Shown: piece by piece, positions 19,301 to 28,102 of the stretch
How the letters are laid out: each line of letters begins with the position of its first letter
Position numbering within the stretch: position 1 is the stretch's first letter
Assembly (NCBI GenBank): GCA_000716465.1
Contig: JNWL01000020.1
Location: 1 to 64,000, forward strand
DNA length: 64,000 nt
From: Streptomyces bikiniensis
GTDB lineage: Bacteria; Actinomycetota; Actinomycetes; Streptomycetales; Streptomycetaceae
Direction of reading: 5' to 3'
Made by a program: the position numbers and the translations under genes
Notes under the pieces: model-generated
What the model was told of the DNA's origin: nothing
What the model saw: the letters and a program-made list of their open reading frames with translations, nothing else
Databases searched by the model: none

Positions 19301-19419
19301 AGCGGCCCCCGCTCCCCGAAGCGATGTTGGATCCAGAAGGCTAACGGGTGGGACTGACGGGCGACAGGGGACGGGAGAGGACGGCGCAGACGCGGCGGGG
19401 CACGGCCTATTCTGATCGC

Positions 19420-19605
19420 ATGTACTTCACCGACCGTGGCATCGAGGAACTGGAGAAGCGGCGCGGCGAGGAGGAGGTCACCTTCGAGTGGCTCGCCGAG
19501 CAGCTGCGGACGTTCGTCGACCTCAACCCCGACTTCGAGGTGCCGGTCGAGCGCCTCGCCACCTGGCTGGCCCGTCTGGACGACGAGGACGAGGACGACG
19601 AGTAG
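19420..19605 (+). CDS. Small conserved acidic protein (DUF6104-like)
   Basis: A 61-residue protein that begins MYFTDRGIEELEKRR and ends in an Asp/Glu tail. It matches the DUF6104 family, small proteins widespread in Streptomyces and without known function. A TATTCT -10 element at 19408-19413 places the predicted transcription start at the ATG itself, and no ribosome binding site exists, so it is probably leaderless. It is transcribed divergently from the conflict-type cluster. Confidence 0.8.
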   Translation: MYFTDRGIEELEKRRGEEEVTFEWLAEQLRTFVDLNPDFEVPVERLATWLARLDDEDEDDE

Positions 19606-19635
19606 GGCGCTGCCACGCCACCGGGCGCCGCCCGG

Positions 19636-20451
19636 TCACCGCTCCCTGAGCCGGTCGTAGGCGAGTCCGAGCGCGCCGTGCGCGACGAGCAGGGCCCCGG
19701 CCGTCGCCCAGCCGCCGCTGCGCCGTCCGGCGCCCCAGAGCAGCAGCGGCACCCCCGCCAGGAGCTGCGCCCCGCCCAGCACGCGCGCCCGGGGGCCGCG
19801 CAGGTACGGGCCGAGGGGGCCGCCCTCCACCGCGTCGAGCTCGGCGCGCACCGCGTCCCTCCAGGCGGCTCCTTCGATCTGTTCGGCGTCCTGTGCGAGG
19901 GCGGCGGCGCGGAGCCGGTCGGCGTCGTCGCCCGGGACGAGGCCGGTGGGCAGTGCGAGGCCGGCGCGGGCGAGGACCGCGACGGTGCCGACGAGCCGGC
20001 TGCGGCCGTCGGCCTCCGGGTCGGGCGCGGCGAGCGGTTCGAGGGCCTGGACGTCGAGGACCGGGTCGAGGCCGAGCCGGGCGGCGAAGGTGCGCAGCGC
20101 CTCGTCCTCGCCGACGGGGGTGCCGTCCGCGAGCCAGGTGTAGCCGACCGCGCGGCGGAAGCCGGCGGCGAGGGTGAACCCGGCCCGGTCGCGGTCCCAC
20201 CACAGGGCGACGACGGGCCAGGTGGCGGCCGGGACGGCGAGGGCGGTGGCCCAGCCGGTGACGACCTGTTCGACCGGCTCCCCGTCGTGCAGCCAGGGTT
20301 TCCCCTCCGGTACGAGGACGCTCCAGCCGGTGCCGGCGGGGGCGAGGAGCAGGTGTTCCCCGAGCAGCCGGGCCGGCGGCCGGACCGCCGGGGGATCGGA
20401 GCGGCAGAGCAGCAGCGCCCCGGCGGGCTTCGGTCCGGATGTCGCGTTCAC
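19636..20451 (-). CDS. Hypothetical protein with C-terminal membrane segment
   Basis: A 271-residue protein of unknown function. The N-terminal two thirds look globular and soluble (WSVLVPEGKPW, VVALWWDRDRAGFTLAAGFR). The C-terminus has hydrophobic stretches (GGAQLLAGVPLLLWGAG and TAGALLVAHGALGLAY) that could form one hairpin or two short membrane helices. The GTG start at 20451 has TAGCGT 6 nt upstream and no ribosome binding site, suggesting a leaderless mRNA. It converges on the DUF6104-like gene. Confidence 0.7.
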   Translation of the reverse strand: MNATSGPKPAGALLLCRSDPPAVRPPARLLGEHLLLAPAGTGWSVLVPEGKPWLHDGEPVEQVVTGWATALAVPAATWPVVALWWDRDRAGFTLAAGFRRAVGYTWLADGTPVGEDEALRTFAARLGLDPVLDVQALEPLAAPDPEADGRSRLVGTVAVLARAGLALPTGLVPGDDADRLRAAALAQDAEQIEGAAWRDAVRAELDAVEGGPLGPYLRGPRARVLGGAQLLAGVPLLLWGAGRRSGGWATAGALLVAHGALGLAYDRLRER

Positions 20452-20537
20452 GACCCCACGCTAGGTCATTTTGTCCACGTAAGGGATCTTTTCACCCCCA
20501 CCCCGTCAGGGAAGAGTCAGGGTTGACTTCACTCGAC

Positions 20538-20579
20538 CGCGATATATCGTGTTGCTTCGAGAGACGCGATATGTTGCGT
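20538..20579. promoter_or_regulatory. Paired inverted repeats, candidate PadR operator
   Basis: Two related sites precede the DUF4097-padR pair: CGCGATATATCGTG at 20538-20551 (core CGATATATCG is a perfect palindrome) and ACGCGATATGTTGCGT at 20564-20579 (imperfect). Both share CGCGATAT and stand out as AT-rich in this GC-rich DNA. They lie 24-65 nt before the DUF4097 start, where a PadR repressor encoded in the same operon would bind. Confidence 0.6.
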
Positions 20580-20602
20580 TGCCGATACGGGAGGTCAGCA
20601 CC

Positions 20603-21478
20603 ATGACAGAGTGGTCCGTCACCGAGCCGACGAAACTGGCGCCGGCCGACCCCGTGACGCGCCTGCGGATCCGCATCGTCAACGGCGCGGTGAACGTGGT
20701 GGGGACGGACGAGGACGCGGCCCGTGTGGAGATCTCCGAGGTCGACGGCCCGCCGCTGCTCGTGTCGCAGGACGGCTCGACCCTCACCGTGGGCTACGAG
20801 GACCTCCAGTGGAAGCACGTCCTCAAGCTGTTCGACCGCAAGGAGTACCGGCGCCGCGCCGTCGTCTCCGTCGCCGTCCCCGCGGGGGTCGACGTCGAGG
20901 TGGGCGTGGTCGGCGCCGAGGCCGTCGTCTCCGGCATCAGGGGGCGTACGGAGGTGCGCGGCGTCAGCGGCGACACCACCCTCCTGGGGCTCTCCGGCCC
21001 GGTCCGCGCGGAGAGCGTCTCGGGGAGCCTGGAGGCCCAGTCGGTCACGGGCGCCCTGCACGCGAACTCCATGACCGGGGACGTGACGGTGATCGAGGGC
21101 GCCGGCGGCTCCGTGCGGGCCGAGACGATCAGCGGCGACATGGTCGTCGACCTCGATCCGGCCGGGCTCGACGGCCCGCCCGCCGACATCCGGCTCTCCA
21201 GCGTCTCCGGCGAGGTCGCCATCCGCCTCCCGCACCCGGCCGACGCCCGGGTCGAGGCGAGCACCACGAGCGGCTCCGTGTCGAACGCCTTCGAGGACCT
21301 CCGGGTGGGAGGCCAGTGGGGCGCCAAGACCGTCACCGGCACCCTCGGCTCCGGCCGGGGCACGCTCAAGGCCACCACCGTCTCCGGCTCCATCGCCCTG
21401 CTCCGCCGCCCCGAGGCGGACGAGGACCCCGGCGCCGGCCCCTCCTCCACCCCCTCCGCGACCGGAAAGGTGCTCTGA
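20603..21478 (+). CDS. DUF4097-family beta-helix repeat protein
   Basis: A 291-residue cytoplasmic protein made mostly of short beta repeats of the type GxTEVRGVSGDTTL, SGPVRAESVSGSLEAQ and VTGALHANSMTGDVTV, typical of the DUF4097 (adhesin-like beta-helix) family. It has no signal peptide. The ATG follows a GGGAGG ribosome binding site. It is one nucleotide upstream of the padR gene, so the two form an operon, an arrangement common in actinobacteria. Its biochemical role is unknown; stress or envelope sensing has been suggested for such repeat proteins. Confidence 0.82.
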   Translation: MTEWSVTEPTKLAPADPVTRLRIRIVNGAVNVVGTDEDAARVEISEVDGPPLLVSQDGSTLTVGYEDLQWKHVLKLFDRKEYRRRAVVSVAVPAGVDVEVGVVGAEAVVSGIRGRTEVRGVSGDTTLLGLSGPVRAESVSGSLEAQSVTGALHANSMTGDVTVIEGAGGSVRAETISGDMVVDLDPAGLDGPPADIRLSSVSGEVAIRLPHPADARVEASTTSGSVSNAFEDLRVGGQWGAKTVTGTLGSGRGTLKATTVSGSIALLRRPEADEDPGAGPSSTPSATGKVL

Positions 21479-21479
21479 C

Positions 21480-22388
21480 ATGCCGCCCGTCTTCGCCCAC
21501 GGCCGCCTCCGCCTCTACCTGCTCAAGCTGCTCGACGAGGCCCCGCGCCACGGATACGAGGTGATCAGACTCCTGGAGGAGCGCTTCCAGGGCCTCTACG
21601 CGCCCTCGGCCGGCACGGTCTACCCCCGCCTGGCCAAGCTGGAGGCCGAGGGGCTCGTCACCCACGCCAGCGAGGGGGGCCGGAAGGTCTACTCGATCAC
21701 CGAGGCGGGCCGCGCCGAACTGGCCGGGCGCGGCGCCGAACTGGACGACCTGGAGCGGGAGATCCGCGAGTCGGTGTCGGAGCTGGCGGCGGAGATACGC
21801 GACGACGTGCGCGGCGCGGCCGGCCGGGTCCGCAGCGAGATGCGCGCGGCGGCGGGCCGGGCCCGCACGGCGGAGCCCTCCTCTTTCGCCGACGCCAAGG
21901 AGGAGCTGCGCCGGGTCGGGCAGGAGTGGAAGCAGCAGGCCCGCGAGGCCCGCGCGGAGGCCCGGTCGGCGCGCCGCCAGGCGAAGGAGTTCCAGCGGAT
22001 CGCACAGCAGGTCCAGGAGGAGGTCCAGGACCGCTTCTCGCGGGGCGACTGGCCCAAGGGGGTCTGGGAGGGGATCTCCGGCATCACGGCCCAGCTCGGT
22101 GACCTGGTGACGGGCACGACCCATCCGAAGGCCGCCGGCGCCGCCGACCGGGAGCCGCCGTTCACGGCGGCCCCGGCCGACGAGGCGCCGGAGTGGGCGC
22201 GGGACGCGGAGGGTTCGGGCGACCCGGCCCGCGACCTCGACCGGCTCCTCGACCGCTTCCGCGACGAGATCCGGGACGCGGCCCGGGACCACGGGGTGAC
22301 CCCGGAGCAGCTGGCCGAGACCCGCCGCCACCTCTCGACGGCGGCCCACCGCATCACGGGCCTGCTGCACCCCGAGCGGAAGGGGTGA
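21480..22388 (+). CDS. PadR-family transcriptional regulator with long helical tail
   Basis: A 302-residue PadR regulator. The winged helix lies at residues 5-85 (LYLLKLLDEAPRHGYEVI, then GTVYPRLAKLEAEGLV). The remainder is an unusually long Glu/Arg/Ala-rich helical region, probably a coiled coil, ending with a domain containing RFRDEIRDAARDHG. Typical PadR proteins are 110-200 residues. Probably an autoregulator of the DUF4097-padR operon through the paired repeats at 20538-20579; that link is inferred from position. Confidence 0.88.
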   Translation: MPPVFAHGRLRLYLLKLLDEAPRHGYEVIRLLEERFQGLYAPSAGTVYPRLAKLEAEGLVTHASEGGRKVYSITEAGRAELAGRGAELDDLEREIRESVSELAAEIRDDVRGAAGRVRSEMRAAAGRARTAEPSSFADAKEELRRVGQEWKQQAREARAEARSARRQAKEFQRIAQQVQEEVQDRFSRGDWPKGVWEGISGITAQLGDLVTGTTHPKAAGAADREPPFTAAPADEAPEWARDAEGSGDPARDLDRLLDRFRDEIRDAARDHGVTPEQLAETRRHLSTAAHRITGLLHPERKG

Positions 22389-22548
22389 GCGACCGGGAGC
22401 GAAGGGCGACGGGGCGGCGGTAGGACGGGGCACCCGGCCGGGCGGGGCGGACTGCCGGCGCGGGACGGGCCGCAGGCACCGGCGGCCCGACGGCACTCAC
22501 CCGGCGGCACCGGCCCGGCGGCACCGGCCCGACGGCAGCTGCCCGGCG

Positions 22549-23964
22549 TCAGCGGCGGGTGACCGTGACCGTCACGCGCGCGTCCGGGGCCGCGAGGACC
22601 CGGGCCCGGCCACGCTCCTCGCGGAGGACGAGGGCCGCGCCCCGGACCGTCACCCGCCAGTCGCCGGGCGGCAGGGAGAGTTCGGTGACCCGGGGACCAC
22701 GGCGCCCGGCGGCGTCGTACGTGAGGCGGTAGACCCCGGCCCCTGAGTCGTACGCGGCGGAGCGGACCCGGCCCGCGACCGCCTCCGCGTACGGCTCGGC
22801 GGTCAGTTCCTTGTTGGTGCGGAAGGCGCCGGTGCCGTCGACCGCGCAGTAGCCGCCGCCGTAGCACCACACGTATCCCGCCCAGCCGGAGCCGTAGCGG
22901 CCGAGGGAGGACATCGCGTCGCGGTAGAAGCGGTTCATGTTCGGCAGGGAGTTGTTGAGCGGCCCCCACTCCCCCACCACCACGGGCACCTCGTACTGCT
23001 CGGGGTAGCGGGTGACCGCCCGCTCGTAGCTCTCGATCCAGCCGGCGGCGGGGTCGTAGTCGGCGCCGGCCTCCATGCCGGTGTTGTAGAAGTGCGGGGC
23101 GTAGACGACCTTCGGGTCGTGGATCCGGCCGAGCCCGGTAGGCACGCCCTCGCCCACGACGGGCGTCGGCTCGACGAAGATCCAGGCGTCCCGGTCGACC
23201 GTGCGGACGGCGTCCGCGAGCCGGTTGTAGAGGGGGGTGAGCTGGTCCCGTTCGATGCGCCGCGCCGCCGTGGCCAGGTCCTCGCCCTCCCGGACCTCAC
23301 CCATCGGCTCGTTGATCAGGTCGTAGCCGAGGAGGGCCGGGTGGCCGTCGAGGCGGTCGGCGAGCACCCGCCACATGCGGGCCTGGGCGCGCCGCAGGTC
23401 CTCGTCCTCGTACAGGTGGGTGAAGGCCCGCTGGACGGCGGGCTCGAAGTACTCGGAGAACCAGTCGTCCGGGCGCGGGGTGAAGGGCAGCCCGTCGGTC
23501 CTGGTCGCCCACGCGGGGATGCCCCGGTGGCCGAACGCGGGGCCGAAGACGTCCTGGTGGGCGTCGACGAGGACCTTGACGTCGTGCTTCTCCGCCCAGT
23601 CCAGGATGCGTTCGATCTTCCGCAGGTAGGCCTGGCTGTACTGGCCGGGCCGGGGCTCCAGGTCGTCCCAGAAGACCAGGAGGCGGGCGAAGTTGAAGCC
23701 CTTGGCCCGCATGTCGCGGAAGTGCTTCTCGGTGACGGCCGAGAGGGCGGCGTCGCCGCGGTTCGCCTTGTCCTCGACGTTCCAGCCGCGCAGGGTGAGG
23801 GCGCGGCCGTGCTCGTCGGTGAGGGCGGGGATGCCGGCGCCGGCCGTGCGTCCGGCCCCGTCCCCGGTCTCCGCGCGGGCGGCCGTCGGGGCGAGCAGCG
23901 CGGCGGCGACGGCGCTCGCGAGGAGAGCGGTTCGCCAGGTGGTGGACCAGGTGGTTCGCGGCAA
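22549..23964 (-). CDS. Secreted GH5 glycoside hydrolase (endoglycosylceramidase/cellulase-like)
   Basis: A 471-residue secreted hydrolase with a Sec signal peptide (TALLASAVAAALLAPTAARA, cleavage near residue 31). The TIM-barrel catalytic domain holds the acid/base Glu219 in LINEP and the nucleophile Glu332 in VVGEWGPL, with HQDVFG and APHFYN typical of endoglycosylceramidase-like GH5 enzymes. A C-terminal beta domain of about 80 residues follows. The start is TTG at 23964, with GGAGGT 6 nt upstream and no nearby ATG or GTG giving the signal peptide. The substrate (glycolipid or beta-glucan) cannot be fixed from sequence. Confidence 0.85.
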   Translation of the reverse strand: MPRTTWSTTWRTALLASAVAAALLAPTAARAETGDGAGRTAGAGIPALTDEHGRALTLRGWNVEDKANRGDAALSAVTEKHFRDMRAKGFNFARLLVFWDDLEPRPGQYSQAYLRKIERILDWAEKHDVKVLVDAHQDVFGPAFGHRGIPAWATRTDGLPFTPRPDDWFSEYFEPAVQRAFTHLYEDEDLRRAQARMWRVLADRLDGHPALLGYDLINEPMGEVREGEDLATAARRIERDQLTPLYNRLADAVRTVDRDAWIFVEPTPVVGEGVPTGLGRIHDPKVVYAPHFYNTGMEAGADYDPAAGWIESYERAVTRYPEQYEVPVVVGEWGPLNNSLPNMNRFYRDAMSSLGRYGSGWAGYVWCYGGGYCAVDGTGAFRTNKELTAEPYAEAVAGRVRSAAYDSGAGVYRLTYDAAGRRGPRVTELSLPPGDWRVTVRGAALVLREERGRARVLAAPDARVTVTVTRR

Positions 23965-24058
23965 GGGGGACCTCCGGCACGTCGGTGTGTTCGGGGTGCG
24001 CGTGCCGGAGATCCCATCAGCACGACTGACGAGTCATCAAGAGGTCGTCGGGAGAACT

Positions 24059-25024
24059 TCAGGAGGTCGTCAGGACGACCTTGCCGAAGAGGTCGCCCGC
24101 GGCCATCTTCTCGAAGCCCTCCCGCGCCCGGTCGAGGGGCAGGACGTCGTCGATGACCGGCCGGACGCCGGTGGCCGCGCAGAAGGCCAGCAGGTCCTCC
24201 AGCTCGTCCTTGGAGCCCATCGTGGAGCCGACGACCTTCAGTTCCAGGAAGAAGATCCGGGTCAGCTCGGCGTGCGAGGGCCGGTCGCCGCTGGTGGCGC
24301 CCGAGATGACGAGCGTGCCGCCCGGCCGCAGCGACTTGACCGAGTGGGACCAGGTCGCGGCGCCGACGGTCTCGATGACCGCGTCCACCCGCCCCGGGAG
24401 CCGCGCGCCCGGCTCGTACGCCTCGACGGCGCCCAGTTCGACGGCCCGCTTGCGCTTCTCCTCGTCGCGGCTGGTGGCGAAGACCCGCAGGCCGGCCGCC
24501 TTGCCGAGGGCGATCGCGGCGGTGGCCACGCCGCCGCCGGCGCCCTGCACGAGGACCGAGTCCCCGGGCCGTACACCGGCGTTGGTGAAGAGCATGCGGT
24601 ACGCGGTCAGCCAGGCGGTGGGCAGGCAGGCGGCCTCCTCGAAGGAGAGCTCCTTCGGCTTGGGCAGCACGTTCCAGCGGGGGACGGTGACCCGCTCGGC
24701 GAAGGTGCCCTGGTAACGCTCGGTGAGGATGGACCGGGGCTCGTCCGGGCCGACGCCGTGACCCGTCTGGCCGATCACGGAGTGCAGGACGACCTCGTTG
24801 CCGTCCTCGTCGATGCCGGCGGCGTCGCAGCCGAGGATCATCGGCAGCTTCTCCTCGGGAAGGCCCACTCCGCGCAGCGACCACAGGTCGTGGTGGTTGA
24901 GCGAGGCGGCCTTGACGGTCACGGTGGTCCAGCCGGCCCGCTCCTCGGGTTCGGGGCGTTCGCCCAACTCAAGGCCGTTCAGCGGCTGGTCACGGTCGAT
25001 TCGGGCGGCGTAGGCAGCGAACAT
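24059..25024 (-). CDS. Zinc-binding-family / quinone oxidoreductase-like dehydrogenase
   Basis: A 321-residue medium-chain dehydrogenase/reductase. The GroES-like N-terminal domain has SLNHHDLWSLRG and the NADPH-binding domain has VQGAGGGVATAAIALGKAAG. The structural-zinc cysteines are absent, which suggests a zinc-independent quinone-oxidoreductase-like enzyme reducing an enone or quinone. The ATG at 25024 is preferred to the longer open frame because TAGGGT ends 7 nt upstream (leaderless pattern) and homologues start here; the extension runs through the 12-bp repeats. The substrate is unknown. Confidence 0.85.
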   Translation of the reverse strand: MFAAYAARIDRDQPLNGLELGERPEPEERAGWTTVTVKAASLNHHDLWSLRGVGLPEEKLPMILGCDAAGIDEDGNEVVLHSVIGQTGHGVGPDEPRSILTERYQGTFAERVTVPRWNVLPKPKELSFEEAACLPTAWLTAYRMLFTNAGVRPGDSVLVQGAGGGVATAAIALGKAAGLRVFATSRDEEKRKRAVELGAVEAYEPGARLPGRVDAVIETVGAATWSHSVKSLRPGGTLVISGATSGDRPSHAELTRIFFLELKVVGSTMGSKDELEDLLAFCAATGVRPVIDDVLPLDRAREGFEKMAAGDLFGKVVLTTS

Positions 25025-25146
25025 GGCCCCGACCCTAGGGCGCGCGGGCGGGCGGGGGAACCACGCCCCGGTGTGACCCGTGTCGCCCGACGGCCCCTGG
25101 ACACCGCGGCCCGCTCCGTATGAGCACCTGCGCACCGGGGCCGTCC

Positions 25147-25242
25147 CCGCGTACACCCGTATACGAACCTGTACATGCGCCCGTATGCGCACCCGTATAC
25201 GCACCCGCCTACGCGCCTGTATACGCACCCGTATGCACACAT
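25147..25242. repeat. 12-bp tandem repeat array, about eight copies
   Basis: Eight contiguous copies of a 12-bp unit with consensus GTATACGCACCC, starting at 25147, 25159, 25171, 25183, 25195, 25207, 25219 and 25231. Related fragments continue to about 25270. GTATAC is self-complementary, so the array is rich in small palindromes. It lies in the 334-bp gap between the dehydrogenase start and the malic enzyme terminator, upstream of the dehydrogenase gene. Confidence 0.88.
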
Positions 25243-25301
25243 ACACACCCCCGCACAAACCCGTATACGAGCGCCCGCGCGGCGGGGCCTCCCGTCGTAC
25301 C

Positions 25302-25342
25302 CCGAAGGGCCCCGTCCCGGTGTCCGGAACGGGGCCCTTCGG
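25302..25342 (-). terminator. Terminator of the malic enzyme gene
   Basis: A perfect 14-bp stem (25302-25315 with 25329-25342) with an internal CCGG/CCGG extension lies 16 nt beyond the malic enzyme stop codon. Confidence 0.75.
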
Positions 25343-25358
25343 TGGTGCCGGAGGCGCG

Positions 25359-26567
25359 TCAGCGGCGGGCGACGCCCTCGGCGCGGGCGGCGGCGGCGAC
25401 CGCGGCGGTGACGGCCGGGGCGACCCGCTCGTCGAACGGCGACGGGATCACGTAGTCGGCGGCGAGCTGGTCGCCGACCACGTCCGCGAGCGCGTTCGCC
25501 GCGGCGATCTTCATGCCCTCGGTGATCCGGGAGGCCCGGACCTGGAGCGCGCCGGCGAAGATGCCGGGGAACGCGAGGACGTTGTTGATCTGGTTCGGGT
25601 AGTCCGAACGGCCGGTCGCCACGACGGCCGCGTACTTGTGCGCGACGTCGGGGTGCACCTCGGGGTTCGGGTTCGCCATGGCGAACACGAAGGCGTTCGG
25701 GGCCATGGTGGCGACGGCCGCCTCGGGGACGGTGCCGCCGGAGACGCCGATGAAGACGTCGGCGCCGGCCAGGGCGTCCTCCAGGGAGCCGGTCAGACCC
25801 GCCTTGTTGGTGATCTCGGCCAGCTCGCGCTTGACGTCCGTGAGGTCCTCGCGGTCACGGCTGACGATGCCCTTGCGGTCGGCGACGGCGACGTCGCCGA
25901 GGCCGGCCTCCAGGAGGAACTTCGCGATCGCGACACCGGCCGCACCGGCGCCGGAGATGACCGCGCGCAGGTTGCCGAGGTTCCGGTCGGTCAGCTTCGC
26001 CGCGTTGCGCAGGGCCGCGAGCGTGACGATCGCGGTGCCGTGCTGGTCGTCGTGGAAGACCGGGATGTCGAGGCGCTCCTGGAGCTTGCGCTCGATCTCG
26101 AAGCACCGCGGGGCCGAGATGTCCTCCAGGTTCACGCCGCCGAAGGAGGGGGCGAGCCGGACGACGGTCTCGACGATCTCGTCGGTGTCGGTGGTGGCGA
26201 GGGCGATCGGGACCGCGTCCACGCCGCCGAACTGCTTGAAGAGGATGGCCTTCCCCTCCATGACCGGGAGGGAGGCCTCCGGGCCGATGTCGCCGAGGCC
26301 GAGCACCGCGGTGCCGTCGGTCACGACCGCGACGACCTGGGACTTCCAGGTGTAGTCGTTGACCAGTTCGGGCTGCTCGGCGATCGCGGTGCACACCTTG
26401 GCGACGCCGGGGGTGTACGCGAGGGACAGGTCGTCCTTGTCCCGGACGGGGACGGTGGCCTGCACGGCCATCTTGCCGCCCCGGTGGAGGGCGAAGACAG
26501 GATCGAAGGGCTCCTCGGGAGCTTCCGTACCGCTGTCGTTGTGAGGGTTGACGATCTCCGCTGCCAT
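25359..26567 (-). CDS. NAD(P)-dependent malic enzyme
   Basis: A 402-residue malic enzyme that decarboxylates malate to pyruvate, linking the TCA cycle to pyruvate. It carries LSLAYTPGVAKVC, the metal/substrate site FHDDQHGTA, the Rossmann loop GAGAAGVAIAK and FAMANPNPE. This is the short bacterial form without a phosphotransacetylase domain. ATG 26567 matches the start of Streptomyces homologues; an in-frame ATG at 26594 is possible but has no better ribosome binding site. A terminator hairpin lies downstream. It is divergent from the ABC transporter operon. Confidence 0.93.
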   Translation of the reverse strand: MAAEIVNPHNDSGTEAPEEPFDPVFALHRGGKMAVQATVPVRDKDDLSLAYTPGVAKVCTAIAEQPELVNDYTWKSQVVAVVTDGTAVLGLGDIGPEASLPVMEGKAILFKQFGGVDAVPIALATTDTDEIVETVVRLAPSFGGVNLEDISAPRCFEIERKLQERLDIPVFHDDQHGTAIVTLAALRNAAKLTDRNLGNLRAVISGAGAAGVAIAKFLLEAGLGDVAVADRKGIVSRDREDLTDVKRELAEITNKAGLTGSLEDALAGADVFIGVSGGTVPEAAVATMAPNAFVFAMANPNPEVHPDVAHKYAAVVATGRSDYPNQINNVLAFPGIFAGALQVRASRITEGMKIAAANALADVVGDQLAADYVIPSPFDERVAPAVTAAVAAAARAEGVARR

Positions 26568-27104
26568 TGGGTTGACCCCTTGAGTCTGTTTCATTTGAGG
26601 GTGGCCGCTCCCGGTTCGGGAGGGGTGGGGAGGCACCGCGGCCGCCTGGTCGGGCAGCCGCTCGGGCGCGCCGCACAACGCGCCCTGAGCCCCGGATGAG
26701 GGGTGTAAGGATCCTTCTTACCGGACGGACGGCACCGCAGACGAGTCCATACCCGTTCGGTGACACGACTCATACCGAGAGCATCCGGGCACGGTCGAGT
26801 GATGACACGTCACACGATGTCCGCATAGATGCCCAGGGCACCCGATTGGCGGCCTTCCCGTCGTCCGAATGGCGAGATCCACCGGAGATTTTCCGGTGTC
26901 GCGGAAGGGATTCCGCAGAAGGTGCGGCCCTGATGGAGCGGTCTGTCGTGATTCGGGGGTCACCCGTTACCCGATTTTGACATCCGTGGCCGTCGGTTTG
27001 AGGCAGTCCGAATGGCAAGATGCCGTAATCACACGAGGCCGCGACACTCGAAGATGCGTACGTGGCCACCTGGCATCTCCCTGATACGCCGGAGGAACCC
27101 GACC
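26568..27104. other. Long divergent intergenic region with repeats
   Basis: A 537-bp region between the malic enzyme and the ABC transporter operon without a supportable gene. It holds TGACACGTCA (26803-26812, palindromic), two stem-type repeats at 26882-26916, and a direct repeat beginning TCCGAATGGC at 26864 and again at 27007 (143 bp apart, both continuing with RAGAT). The second copy lies about 80 nt before the first transporter start, near where its promoter is expected. Confidence 0.6.
26882..26916. promoter_or_regulatory. Two adjacent inverted repeats, candidate operator
   Basis: CCGGA-N5-TCCGG (26882-26896) and GCGGAA-N4-TTCCGC (26901-26916) share a CGGA...TCCG core, and their centres are about 20 bp apart, close to two helical turns. 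They lie in the malic enzyme/ABC transporter gap, so they could regulate either gene. The regulator is unknown. Confidence 0.4.
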
Positions 27105-28073
27105 ATGACCGCACGCTCCACGCGCTGTACGACCGCCGCCAAGACCCGCACCTCCCGTCTTGCCGCGGTCGCCGCCATCGCGGTCGCCGGCTCCATGCTG
27201 CTGACCGCCTGTGGCGACCAGACCGAGGGCGGCTCGGCGGAGGGCACCTCGCCCTCCCAGAAGCCCGCCTCCAACGCGCCGCTCTTCTCGAAGCTCCCGG
27301 CCGACATCCAGAAGTCCGGCGTCATCAAGGTCGGCACGGACGCCTCGTACGCCCCGATGGAGTTCACCGAGGGCGGCAAGATCGTCGGCGTCGACCCCGA
27401 CATCGCCCAGGCCCTGAGCAAGCAGCTCGGCGTCAGGCTGGAGTTCGTCTCGGGCACCTTCGACGGCCTGATCACCTCGATCTACAGCGGTCGCCAGGAC
27501 CTGATCATGTCCTCGATGACGGACAACAAGAAGCGCCAGGAGGGCCTGGACGACGCCGGGAAGAAGATCGGCAAGGGCATCGACTTCGTCGACTACTTCA
27601 GCTCCGGCGTCTCCCTCCTGGTCAAGAAGGGCAACCCGCAGGGCATCAACTCCCTCGACGACCTCTGCGGCAAGACCGTGGCCGTCCAGCGCGGCACGAT
27701 CTACGAGGACACCTTCAAGGCGCAGGCCGCCAAGTGCGGCGACAAGAAGCTGACGATCCAGGCCTTCGACACCGACGCCGAGGCGCAGACCCGCGTCAAG
27801 GCCGGCGGCGCGGTCGCCGACCTGAACGACTACCCGGTGGCCGCGTACATCGCGAAGACCTCGGGCGGCGGCAACGACTTCGAGGTCGTCGGCAGCCAGA
27901 GCGACGTCGGCCTCTTCGGCATCGGCGTCTCCAAGGACAAGCCCCAGCTGCGTGACGCGATCAAGGAAGCGCTCGACGCCATCATCAAGGACGGCTCCTA
28001 CGCCGAGGTCCTGAAGAAGTGGGACGTCGAGGACAGCGCGGTCAAGTCGGCCACCGTCAACGCCGGCAAGTGA
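27105..28073 (+). CDS. Amino acid ABC transporter substrate-binding lipoprotein
   Basis: A 322-residue lipoprotein. Its signal peptide ends in the lipobox LLTAC (Cys36 lipidated), followed by a Ser/Gly-rich linker and a SBP_bac_3 domain with VIKVGTDASYAPMEF and VGVDPDIAQALSKQLGV. This family binds polar amino acids. GGAGG at 27091-27095 precedes the ATG. It is the first gene of a three-gene ABC operon with permease and ATPase downstream. The ligand cannot be read from the sequence. Confidence 0.92.
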   Translation: MTARSTRCTTAAKTRTSRLAAVAAIAVAGSMLLTACGDQTEGGSAEGTSPSQKPASNAPLFSKLPADIQKSGVIKVGTDASYAPMEFTEGGKIVGVDPDIAQALSKQLGVRLEFVSGTFDGLITSIYSGRQDLIMSSMTDNKKRQEGLDDAGKKIGKGIDFVDYFSSGVSLLVKKGNPQGINSLDDLCGKTVAVQRGTIYEDTFKAQAAKCGDKKLTIQAFDTDAEAQTRVKAGGAVADLNDYPVAAYIAKTSGGGNDFEVVGSQSDVGLFGIGVSKDKPQLRDAIKEALDAIIKDGSYAEVLKKWDVEDSAVKSATVNAGK

Positions 28074-28102
28074 CCTCGTCGCACCACTGAAGGGCAGTCG
28101 TC

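Noticed and set aside
24979..25248. 89-residue Cys/Tyr-rich ORF on the minus strand
   Set aside because: It is the 12-bp repeat read as a four-residue motif; no ribosome binding site.
25147..25270. CRISPR array considered for the GTATACGCACCC repeats
   Set aside because: Units are contiguous without spacers and no cas genes lie nearby.
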